The translations under genes and the position numbers were made by a program. The notes beneath the pieces are model-generated. The model was given only the letters and a program-made list of their open reading frames with translations, did no database searches and was not told the DNA's origin. This document shows, piece after piece, positions 8,803 through 17,596 of a stretch of DNA of 64,000 nt (the stretch's first letter is position 1; each line of letters starts with the position of its first letter). This stretch comes from Cellulomonas sp. WB94 (lineage in GTDB: Bacteria > Actinomycetota > Actinomycetes > Actinomycetales > Cellulomonadaceae): positions 1,612,001 to 1,676,000 of the forward strand of contig NZ_QEES01000002.1 of NCBI RefSeq assembly GCF_003115775.1, given 5' to 3'.

Positions 8803-9546
8803 ATGAGCGAACCAGTGAAGGCGACCGACCGCACCGTCCGGATGGCCAACCCCGTCCGCCTCGACGAGCTCATCGCCGGGATCAAGAAGGGCTACACCGA
8901 CCCCCTCGACCAGCTGAGCAACGCCGTGCTGCTCGCCGAGCACATCGACGAAGTCGCCGATCACCTCATCGGCCACTTCGTCGACCAGGCACGCCGGTCG
9001 GGTGCGTCGTGGACCGACATCGGCCGCAGCATGGGCGTCACCAAGCAGGCGGTCCAGAAGCGGTTCTCCGTCAACCGTCCCGCGGATCAGCCGGCCCTCG
9101 ACCCGAGCCAGGGCTTCGCGCGCTTCACGGACGACGCCCGCAGCGTCGTCGTGTCTGCGCAGAACGAGGCGCAGGCCGCCGGCAACGTCGAGATCGAGCC
9201 GGCGCACCTCCTGCTCGGCCTGCTCGCTCTGCCCGACGCCGTCGCAGCCCGGGCGCTCGTCGCCCAGGGCCTCGACCTGGAGCAGCTGCGCGCGGACACC
9301 GTCGCCACACTGCCGCCGCGGACCGACACCGTGCCCGAGCTGGTGCCGTTCGACGCGCACGCGCGCAAGGCGCTCGAGCTCACGTTCCGGGTCGCGCTGC
9401 GGATGGAGAGTGCCGCCATCGGCACCGAGCACATCCTCATCGCCCTGCTGGAGGTCGCCGACGGGACGGGTGCTCTGGCCGGCGTTGATCCGGCCGCCCT
9501 CGAGGCGACCATCGTGGACCTCGCTGCGGGGGGCGCCGCGGGCTAG
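8803..9546 (+). CDS. HTH / Clp N-terminal-repeat domain protein
   Basis: A 247-residue protein. Residues ~25-85 form a helix-turn-helix-like region (GASWTDIGRSMGVTKQAVQKRF). Residues ~95-240 contain two Clp-N repeats (EPAHLLLGLLAL and GTEHILIALLEV), the module that binds adaptors or substrates in ClpC/ClpB. There is no AAA+ ATPase domain. Such proteins are common in actinobacteria and may link proteolysis to gene control. There is no Shine-Dalgarno; the ATG lies six bases after a -10 sequence, so the mRNA is probably leaderless. Confidence 0.8.
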   Translation: MSEPVKATDRTVRMANPVRLDELIAGIKKGYTDPLDQLSNAVLLAEHIDEVADHLIGHFVDQARRSGASWTDIGRSMGVTKQAVQKRFSVNRPADQPALDPSQGFARFTDDARSVVVSAQNEAQAAGNVEIEPAHLLLGLLALPDAVAARALVAQGLDLEQLRADTVATLPPRTDTVPELVPFDAHARKALELTFRVALRMESAAIGTEHILIALLEVADGTGALAGVDPAALEATIVDLAAGGAAG

Positions 9547-9670
9547 GTTGGCGGTGGGCATCCTCGGCCGCCGACCTGAACCGGCATCTTCCGGGTCTAT
9601 CCTGCCCACGTGGGCGTGCGTCCTCGCCGCGCACCGACCAGTTGACAGCGCCGTCAAGGGGGCAGTCCGG

Positions 9671-11071
9671 GTGACCACCAGAGACCGCGCGCGGGCTGCC
9701 TGGCCCGCGGGAGCAGACCCCGACGAGCTCGCGTCGCGCCTGCGCGCCGCGCACGAGGACTTCATGGTGCGGGACCTCGTCGCCGATCCCCTCGGAGAGG
9801 TCGTCCAGGAGCGTCATGGGTCGGTTCGCCGGGAGGTCATGGACTCCTGGATGCGCAGCAGGTCCGGCGGCGTCGACCCGGAGCGGAGTCTTCCACCCAC
9901 CGACTTCAGCACGAGCGACCTGCGGGCGTACCGGAGAGAGCACGTGCTCGCTCCGCTCATGCCGATCGTGCGACGCCTCCTGATCGACGGCACGGTCTCC
10001 GACGGCATGATCGTGGCCCTCACGGACGACTCCGGCCACCTGCTGTGGGTCGAGGGCGACCACGTCGTCCGGCGCGAGGTCGAGCGCATCGGGTTCGTCG
10101 AGGGGGCTCGCTGGGCCGAGCAGGACACGGGCACCAACGCGCCCGGCATGGCGCTCGCGACCGGTCACGAGATGCAGATCTTCGCCGCGGAGCACTTCAC
10201 CAGGGCCGTCCACCCGTGGAGCTGCACGGCGGCGCCCGTGCACGACCCGAGAACGGGCCGGGTGCTCGGTGTGCTGGACATCACGGGTCGGGCGCCCGCG
10301 GCGTCGCCCCTGATGCTGTCGCTCGTCCGGGCCACGGTGGCCGCAATGGAGTCCGCGCTCACGGTCCGGGACCTGCGGGCGCACGTCACGCCACGCCGGT
10401 CGACGACGCCACGACCGCACCCCGGATGCCGGCTCGAGGTGCTGGGGACGTCGACGCCCGTGCTGACGAGTGCTGGCACGCAGCAGACGGTCACGCTGCG
10501 TCACGCCGAGCTGCTGCTGCTCCTGGGCGGGCACCCCTCAGGGCTGACGGGCGAGGAGATCGCCGCGCTGCTGTACGACGGCGCCGCGTCGTCCGTGACG
10601 GTGCGTGCCGAGATCTCGCGTCTGCGGCGCTGCGTCGGCACGATGCTGACCGAGTCGCGGCCCTACCGGCTCGCCGACCCGCTCCGCACCGACATCGACG
10701 ACGTGCGCGAGCACCTCGCGCGTGGCGACGTCCTCGCGGCGCTCCACGCCTACCCCGGGCCTGTCCTGCCGCGCTCGGAGGCGCCCGCCGTCGTCGCGCT
10801 CCGGGACGAGCTGGCGGGCGAGGTGCATGCCGCGGTGATCCGCACTCAGGACTCGCGCGTCCTCGAGGAGTGGACGCGGCGCGACGACGGCTCGGCCGAC
10901 TGGGCGGCGTGGGGACGGCTGCTCGCCCTGCTGCCGGCGGGGAGCCCCGCATCGATCCGCGCCCGCGCGCACGCGGAGGCGCTCGACCGCGAGCTGCGGG
11001 CACCGCAACCGATCGCCCACCGGGCCTCCCGCAGTGCGGGACTGCTGCGCGTCGGCGGCCGGCTCGCCTGA
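9671..11071 (+). CDS. GAF-domain transcriptional regulator of the aldehyde/alcohol dehydrogenase operon
   Basis: A 466-residue protein. Residues ~50-240 hold an AcoR-type sensory region with a GAF domain ([18 protein letters not shown], then [20 protein letters not shown]). There is no sigma-54 AAA+ domain. The C-terminal ~190 residues carry a winged-helix-like segment ([20 protein letters not shown]). This architecture is often found beside aldehyde and alcohol dehydrogenase genes in actinobacteria, as here. The GTG at 9671 is preceded by AAGGGGG; a longer frame upstream overlaps the previous gene. Likely activator of 11235-13855. Confidence 0.8.
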   Translation: MTTRDRARAAWPAGADPDELASRLRAAHEDFMVRDLVADPLGEVVQERHGSVRREVMDSWMRSRSGGVDPERSLPPTDFSTSDLRAYRREHVLAPLMPIVRRLLIDGTVSDGMIVALTDDSGHLLWVEGDHVVRREVERIGFVEGARWAEQDTGTNAPGMALATGHEMQIFAAEHFTRAVHPWSCTAAPVHDPRTGRVLGVLDITGRAPAASPLMLSLVRATVAAMESALTVRDLRAHVTPRRSTTPRPHPGCRLEVLGTSTPVLTSAGTQQTVTLRHAELLLLLGGHPSGLTGEEIAALLYDGAASSVTVRAEISRLRRCVGTMLTESRPYRLADPLRTDIDDVREHLARGDVLAALHAYPGPVLPRSEAPAVVALRDELAGEVHAAVIRTQDSRVLEEWTRRDDGSADWAAWGRLLALLPAGSPASIRARAHAEALDRELRAPQPIAHRASRSAGLLRVGGRLA

Positions 11072-11113
11072 CGCCTGTCGTCGTCCGCCGCCGCCCGCCA
11101 CCGGCACCCGGCA

Positions 11114-11159
11114 GTGCAACGGTCGTGCAACGTACCTAGGCCTAACGTCCTGCACGTTG
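11114..11159 (+). promoter_or_regulatory. Repeated GTGCAACG sites upstream of the aldehyde dehydrogenase gene
   Basis: GTGCAACG occurs at 11114-11121 and again at 11125-11132, 11 bp apart, one helical turn. The complement ACGTTG lies at 11154-11159, making an inverted pair with CAACGT at 11128-11133. This is a plausible binding region for the GAF regulator encoded just upstream. Inferred from position and symmetry only. Confidence 0.45.
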
Positions 11160-11234
11160 AGGGTCGCAACGACGCGGCTCCTCTGGGTCGCCGACGATGT
11201 CGCGGCGACCCAGCCCTGTGCATGGAGGTCCGTC

Positions 11235-12758
<1,524 letters not shown>

Positions 12759-12835
12759 GCCCGCACGCGCCGACAGCTCGGGGTGCGGACGGCGCACCTG
12801 ACAACGTCAGAGTCACCAACAACCAGGAGAGCACG

Positions 12836-13855
12836 ATGCCGACCATGAAGGCAGCAGTTGTCAGGGAGTTCGGGAACGACCTCGCGATCGAGGACGTCGT
12901 CGTCCCCACGCCTGGCCCCGGGCAGGCGCTCGTCAAGCTCATCAGCACCGGGGTGTGCCACACGGACCTGCACGCCGTGCAGGGGGACTGGCCGGTGAAG
13001 CCTAGCCCTCCGTTCATCCCGGGGCACGAGGGTGTCGGCACGGTCGTCGCGCTCGGCGAGGGCGTGACGGACCTCGAGATCGGCCAGCTCGTCGGGAACG
13101 CGTGGCTCTGGTCCGCGTGCGGGACCTGCCAGTACTGCCGCACCGGCTGGGAGACGCTCTGCGAGCAGCAGCAGAACGGGGGGTACAGCGTCGACGGCTC
13201 GTTCGGCGAGTACATGCTCGTGGACTCGCGCTTCGCCGCGCGGATCCCGGCGGGTGCCGACCTCGAGGAGGTGTCGCCCGTGCTGTGCGCGGGCGTCACC
13301 GTCTACAAGGGGCTGAAGATGACCGAGGCCCGGCCCGGCGAGTGGGTCGTCATCTCGGGCATCGGCGGCCTCGGGCACATCGCCGTGCAGTACGCCAAGG
13401 CGATGGGCCTGCGCGTGGCCGCCGTCGACATCGCGGACGACAAGCTCGCGCTGGCCACGAAGCACGGCGCCGAGCTGGTCGTCAACGCCCTCGAGCACGA
13501 CCCGGCCGAGGTCATCCAGCGGGAGACCGGGGGCGCGCACGGCGTCCTCGTGACGGCCGTGCACCCGTCGGCGTTCGGGCAGGCGATCGGCATGGCTCGG
13601 CGCGGCGGCACGATCGTCTTCAACGGGCTCCCGCCGGGGGACTTCCCCGCGTCGATCTTCGAGATCGTCCTCAAGGGGCTCACCGTCCGAGGCTCGATCG
13701 TCGGCACCCGGCAGGACCTCGAGGAGGCCCTGGACTTCTACGCTCGCGGACTCATCCACCCGACGGTGTCCACCCGTCGGCTCGACGAGATCAACACGAT
13801 CTTCGACGAGATGAAGCACGGCAAGATCGACGGTCGGGTCGTCATCCGGTACTGA
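12836..13855 (+). CDS. adhP: Zinc-dependent alcohol dehydrogenase (AdhP type)
   Basis: A 339-residue medium-chain dehydrogenase. Catalytic zinc ligands are the Cys in STGVCHTDLHA, the His in IPGHEG and the Cys in VLCAGVTVYKGLK. The structural zinc loop CGTCQYCRTGWETLC is complete. The NAD-binding glycine motif is SGIGGLGHIAVQYAKA. The length and CHTDLHA motif match the ethanol/propanol-preferring AdhP group. An AACCAGGAG ribosome site precedes ATG 12836. A strong hairpin follows the stop. Confidence 0.92.
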   Translation: MPTMKAAVVREFGNDLAIEDVVVPTPGPGQALVKLISTGVCHTDLHAVQGDWPVKPSPPFIPGHEGVGTVVALGEGVTDLEIGQLVGNAWLWSACGTCQYCRTGWETLCEQQQNGGYSVDGSFGEYMLVDSRFAARIPAGADLEEVSPVLCAGVTVYKGLKMTEARPGEWVVISGIGGLGHIAVQYAKAMGLRVAAVDIADDKLALATKHGAELVVNALEHDPAEVIQRETGGAHGVLVTAVHPSAFGQAIGMARRGGTIVFNGLPPGDFPASIFEIVLKGLTVRGSIVGTRQDLEEALDFYARGLIHPTVSTRRLDEINTIFDEMKHGKIDGRVVIRY

Positions 13856-13872
13856 GCCCTGATCGTTCTGGA

Positions 13873-13911
13873 GGCGCGCCCGCGGACGATGTCGACGTCC
13901 GCGGGCGCGCC
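13873..13911 (+). terminator. Strong hairpin after the alcohol dehydrogenase gene
   Basis: GGCGCGCCCGCGGACG at 13873-13888 is perfectly complementary to 13896-13911, a 16-bp stem with a 7-nt loop, starting 18 bp after the adhP stop. It lacks a T-run. It probably ends the operon that begins at 11235. Confidence 0.65.
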
Positions 13912-14001
13912 GCCGTCGAGGCTCGACCCGTCGCGCCGGTGGCGATCTCGATCCGGCTCGTCAGGGTGCCGACCGGGCCGGCCGCACGCAGGTGCGAGAC
14001 G

Positions 14002-14226
14002 ATGGTGCACATGAGCGCGACCGCCACGGTGTGGCTGCCGTTTCTTGTCTTCGTCCTGGCCCTCGTCTTCTGGGGGTACTGCCTCCTCGACCTCACCCGG
14101 ACGGACGAGCGAGAGGTCCGCACGTTCACCAAGCCGGTGTGGACGGTGCTCCTGGTCTTCGGAAGCGTCGTCGGCGGGTTGCTGTGGCTCGCCGCAGGAC
14201 GGCCACCAGACCCGGGGTCGAGGTAG
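14002..14226 (+). CDS. PLDc_N-domain small membrane protein
   Basis: A 74-residue protein with two membrane helices (LPFLVFVLALVFWGYCLLDL and TVLLVFGSVVGGLLWLAAG). The WGYCLLDLTR motif between them and the final GR match the phospholipase-D-nuclease N-terminal domain (PLDc_N), which occurs alone in many short actinobacterial membrane proteins. Start at ATG 14002 behind CAGGTG; ATG 14011 is an alternative. Convergent with the YqeY gene. Confidence 0.7.
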   Translation: MVHMSATATVWLPFLVFVLALVFWGYCLLDLTRTDEREVRTFTKPVWTVLLVFGSVVGGLLWLAAGRPPDPGSR

Positions 14227-14267
14227 CGGGGGCTGACGTGACTCCGCACCCGCGTGGTACCGGCCGG

Positions 14268-14738
14268 TCAGGCCCGGGCAGCGCCGGTCAGGGCGCTGCG
14301 CACCCGGTCTGACAGCGCCTTGCCGTCGAGCCGGCCCACGCCGGTCGCGGCGGCGGTCGCGACCTTCATCACCGTGCCCATGTCCTTGAGGGTGGTGGCG
14401 CCGGTCGCGGCGATGGCGTCGGCGACGATCGCGTCCAGCTGCTCCGAGCTGACCGCCGGGGGCAGGTAGGACTCGATGAGGTCCGCCTCGGAGGTCTCGG
14501 TCGCGGCACGCTCGCCGGCGCCCGCGGTCGTGTAGATCTGTGCGCTCTCCCGACGCTTCTTCACCTCGGTGCTCAGGACGGCCTGGACCTGGTCCTCGGT
14601 GAGCTCACGGGCGACGGTCCCGGCCTTCTCCGCCGCGCGCACCGCGGCAATCATCTGGCGCAGGGTGTTCGTCTGGAACGGCGTACGGGCCTTCATCGAG
14701 GCGGTCAGGTCGGCGGTCAGACGCTCCAGTGTGGTCAT
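14268..14738 (-). CDS. GatB/YqeY domain protein
   Basis: A 156-residue YqeY-type protein, the stand-alone form of the tRNA-binding tail of the GatB amidotransferase subunit. Signature stretches are LRQMIAAVRAAEKAG, YLPPAVSSEQLDAIV and DMGTVMKVATAAATG, and residues 130-156 match GRLDGKALSDRVRSAL. Molecular role is not firmly known. ATG 14738 follows a GGAGG site. Confidence 0.9.
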   Translation of the reverse strand: MTTLERLTADLTASMKARTPFQTNTLRQMIAAVRAAEKAGTVARELTEDQVQAVLSTEVKKRRESAQIYTTAGAGERAATETSEADLIESYLPPAVSSEQLDAIVADAIAATGATTLKDMGTVMKVATAAATGVGRLDGKALSDRVRSALTGAARA

Positions 14739-14846
14739 GGCTCCATCGTCCTCCACCGACGGCCGCTCGCTCCCGTGGCAGGTGCTTGCCGGTCGGTTCG
14801 TTTGCCGGGAACCTGGGGACGACCGTTGTCGGCGGGAGGAGTCGGG

Positions 14847-15443
14847 ATGGGTACCACGTACATGCACGCAGTGGCCTCCTTGGACGGCTACATCGCCGAC
14901 GAGCACGACGACGTCGGGCCGCTCCACGACTGGTACTTCAACGGCGACCATCCTCTCGTCGGCGACGCCCAGGGTCACGGTCTGCCGTTCCGGGTCTCAG
15001 CGGCCTCGGCCGACTACGTGCGTGGCATGTGGTCGCGTCAGAAGGTGCTGGTCATCGGCCGACACCTCTTCGACCTGACCGACGGGTGGGACGGGCACCC
15101 GCCGGCGAGCGACCACGTCGTGGTCGTGTCGCACCGACCGCGGCCGACCGGCTGGCACCCGGAGTCGTCGTACCACTTCGCCACCTCGGTGGAGGAAGGG
15201 ATGGCGCGCGCACAGGAGCTCGCCGGCGAGGGGGAGATCGGGGTGGCCGCAGGTGAGGTCGGCGGTCAGGCGCTGTCGCTGGGCCTCATCGACCATGTGG
15301 CGATCGACCTCGTGCCGGTCGTCTTCGGCCAGGGGAAGCCGTACTTCGGGCGGCTCGCCCACGGCCGCCTGATGCTGGAGGACCCCGACGTCGTCATCCA
15401 GGGCGACCGGGTGCTCCATCTGCGTTACCCGGTGCGACGCTGA
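14847..15443 (+). CDS. Dihydrofolate reductase family protein (RibD C-terminal-like)
   Basis: A 198-residue RibD_C/DHFR-fold protein: YMHAVASLDGYIADEHDDVG at the N-terminus, the KVLVIGRHLFDLTDGW segment and the GVAAGEVGGQALSLGLIDH segment that binds NADPH in this fold. These short proteins are often annotated as dihydrofolate reductases, but most have unknown substrates. ATG 14847 follows GGGAGGAG. Convergent with the GH3 gene, with 10 bp between stops. Confidence 0.85.
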   Translation: MGTTYMHAVASLDGYIADEHDDVGPLHDWYFNGDHPLVGDAQGHGLPFRVSAASADYVRGMWSRQKVLVIGRHLFDLTDGWDGHPPASDHVVVVSHRPRPTGWHPESSYHFATSVEEGMARAQELAGEGEIGVAAGEVGGQALSLGLIDHVAIDLVPVVFGQGKPYFGRLAHGRLMLEDPDVVIQGDRVLHLRYPVRR

Positions 15444-15453
15444 CGCGCCGAGG

Positions 15454-16680
15454 TCAGCTCACACCCTTGGCCGCGAGCACCCGGCGGGCAGCCTGCTCGA
15501 CGACGGCGGCGAACGCCGGGTCGGCGCGGGCTTTGTCGAGCAGCGCCTGCACCATGGCCGGCAGCACGGTCGGGTCCTTCGACGCGAGCACGACGTCGCA
15601 GCCGGCCTCGACCGCCATGACGGCCCGTTCACCGGGGGTCCACGCCGCGACCTGAGCGGCCGCGGACAGGTCGTCGGTGATCACGACGCCCCTGAAGCCG
15701 AGCTCCCCGCGGAGCAGGCCGTCGACGATCTTCGACGAGAACGCCGCCGGCGTCCCCGGGTCCAGCCGTGCGTACTCCGCGGTGCCCACCATGACGAACT
15801 GCGCCCCCCGGGCGACCTCCTGGCGGAACACCGTGACCTGGTCCGACGACGCGTCGGTCACCTCGTCGACCACACCGGCGGTCGCGTCGGTGTTGCCGGT
15901 CACCCGGCCGAGCCCGGGGAAGTGCTTCGGCGCGACCGCCACACCGGCCGTCGCCAGACCGTCCGTGAACGCGTCGGCGTGGGCCAGGACGTCCGCGGCC
16001 GTGAAGCCGTAGGCCCGGTCCAACCGACCGATCGGCGCGTTGTCCGCTGCGCCCGATGACGTCGGCACGTCGACCACCGGGGCCAGGTCGAGAGTCACCC
16101 CGACGGCGGCCAGCTCAGCTCCCCAGCTGCTCGCCGCAGTCCGAAGCGCCACGGAGGTCATGCCACCCTGGTCGAGCGCCGACGGGATCGTGCTGAACCC
16201 GTCGCCCGACAAGGTCTGCACCAGGCCGCCCTCCTGGTCGGTCGCGACGATCATCGGGGCACCGTGCGTCGCACCCGTGGCCACCTGGTCCGTGAACCAG
16301 TGCACCAGGGCCTCGACCTTGGCGCGTCCGGCTGAGGTGCGCCCCTGCAGGAACACGTTGCCGACATGCGCCGAGGCGACGAGGTCGTGGCTGGGCTGCT
16401 GCGGTGCCGAGGTCTTGACGCCGACCATCACGATCTGGCCCACCTCCTCCTCGAGCGTCCAGCCGGCCAGCGGGTCAGCGGCCGGCGTGGCCGACGGCGT
16501 CACCGTCGAGGGAACGCTCGGGGAGGGCGCCGGACCGGTCGGCGAGCCGCTCGGGCCGCCTGAGCCGCCCGTGCTCGACGGCGCGGGGGTGCCCCTCGGC
16601 GACGGCCCGGTGCCCGTGGAGCACGCCGCGAGGGCGCCGGCCAGCACCAGCAGGACGAGGCCGAGCCGGCAAGAGCGCAC
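15454..16680 (-). CDS. Glycoside hydrolase family 3 lipoprotein
   Basis: A 408-residue secreted GH3 N-terminal-domain protein. Starting at GTG 16680 it has a short basic N-terminus and a lipobox, LAGALAAC, so it is probably lipid-anchored. A Ser/Pro/Thr-rich linker of ~50 residues precedes the barrel. Barrel motifs are MIVATDQEGGLVQT and the nucleophile segment GVVITDDLSAAA. The usual NagZ motif KHFPGHG with its DSH loop is replaced by KHFPGLG followed by GNTD, so the histidine acid/base dyad is missing. N-acetylglucosaminidase activity is therefore uncertain. ATG 16791 is an alternative start but would bury the signal peptide. Confidence 0.8.
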   Translation of the reverse strand: MRSCRLGLVLLVLAGALAACSTGTGPSPRGTPAPSSTGGSGGPSGSPTGPAPSPSVPSTVTPSATPAADPLAGWTLEEEVGQIVMVGVKTSAPQQPSHDLVASAHVGNVFLQGRTSAGRAKVEALVHWFTDQVATGATHGAPMIVATDQEGGLVQTLSGDGFSTIPSALDQGGMTSVALRTAASSWGAELAAVGVTLDLAPVVDVPTSSGAADNAPIGRLDRAYGFTAADVLAHADAFTDGLATAGVAVAPKHFPGLGRVTGNTDATAGVVDEVTDASSDQVTVFRQEVARGAQFVMVGTAEYARLDPGTPAAFSSKIVDGLLRGELGFRGVVITDDLSAAAQVAAWTPGERAVMAVEAGCDVVLASKDPTVLPAMVQALLDKARADPAFAAVVEQAARRVLAAKGVS

Positions 16681-16826
16681 CGTCGCATCATGCCCACGTC
16701 GGGCGCTGGAACGCGCTACGGATCGCCACTGATCACGCAGATGCCCGTCCCAGCCGATGAGGCGGCGTGGAATCTCCGCTGACGGCCTCACGTTATGTCA
16801 GCCAGACGACACGGGAGAGGGGCCAC

Positions 16827-17243
16827 ATGGCAGCGAAGGTTGAGTTCGAGGCGGATGACGGACAGGTGGTGCGCTACGTGCGCCACGTCAACGGCGGTGG
16901 GTTGGTCTCGCCCGGCGCACGCGTGCACGACGGAGCATCGGTCGCGCCGACGGCCTACGTCGAGACCGGCGCGCGGGTGGGTGACCGCTCGCGGATCGGC
17001 GAGGGCAGCTGGCTGGACCGTGGCGTGATCGTGGGGGAGGACGTCGTCGTCGACAGGAACGTCCACCTCGGGCCGCGCACGCGCGTGCATGACGGGGCCC
17101 GGATCGGTGCCGGGGCGCGGATCGGGTCTGACGTCGTCATCGGGCCTGGTGCTCGGTTGCCCGCCGACGCGATCGTCGCGGACGGAACCGTCGTGCGCCG
17201 TAGCGCCCGGTCTGGCCGGTCGGACTTCGGCATCGCGGCGTAG
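16827..17243 (+). CDS. Left-handed beta-helix (hexapeptide-repeat) protein
   Basis: A 138-residue protein in which residues ~30-125 are tandem hexapeptides with V or I every six residues (SPGARVHDGASVAPTAYVET, then GARIGAGARIGSDVVIGPGA). This predicts a short LbH prism as in acyltransferases. No catalytic histidine segment can be assigned. ATG 16827 lies behind GAGAGGGG. Divergent from the GH3 lipoprotein gene. Confidence 0.75.
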   Translation: MAAKVEFEADDGQVVRYVRHVNGGGLVSPGARVHDGASVAPTAYVETGARVGDRSRIGEGSWLDRGVIVGEDVVVDRNVHLGPRTRVHDGARIGAGARIGSDVVIGPGARLPADAIVADGTVVRRSARSGRSDFGIAA

Positions 17244-17268
17244 TGCGTCCCGGGGGGCCTGCAGGCAG

Positions 17269-17502
17269 CTAGTCGGTGACCGCGAGGCCGACCCGGCGAA
17301 CTGCCTCTTCGATGTCCGCGCGGTCGACTGGTTCGCTCGCCCGGACGGTGATCGTGCAGGTGATGATGTCCGCGGTGACGTGGGCCACGCCCTGGACCGC
17401 TCGGACCTCGTTCACGACGGCGGCCGCGCACGCACTGGAGCCCATGCCGAGGATCTGCAAGGTCGTCGCACCGATGAAGGTGCGCGGGGTGTTGTGCAGC
17501 AC
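17269..17502 (-). CDS. Heavy-metal-associated (HMA/CopZ-fold) domain protein with a degenerate metal site
   Basis: A 77-residue protein with the ferredoxin-like HMA fold pattern: ATTLQILGMGSSACAAAV, VRAVQGVAHVTADI and DIEEAVRRVGL. The usual metal motif is M-x-C-x-x-C; here it is MGSSAC, so the first cysteine is serine while the second remains. Copper chaperone function in the standard two-cysteine mode is unlikely. It lies downstream of the broken LuxR gene on the same strand. Confidence 0.75.
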   Translation of the reverse strand: MLHNTPRTFIGATTLQILGMGSSACAAAVVNEVRAVQGVAHVTADIITCTITVRASEPVDRADIEEAVRRVGLAVTD

Positions 17503-17596
17503 GGGACTGGCTCCTGCGGTGGGCGACTGGTGTCCCTGAAGCGTCTCGTCGCCCCACCCTGGTCGCCCCGGCGAGATGGCCGGGTTCAGGCGACGG

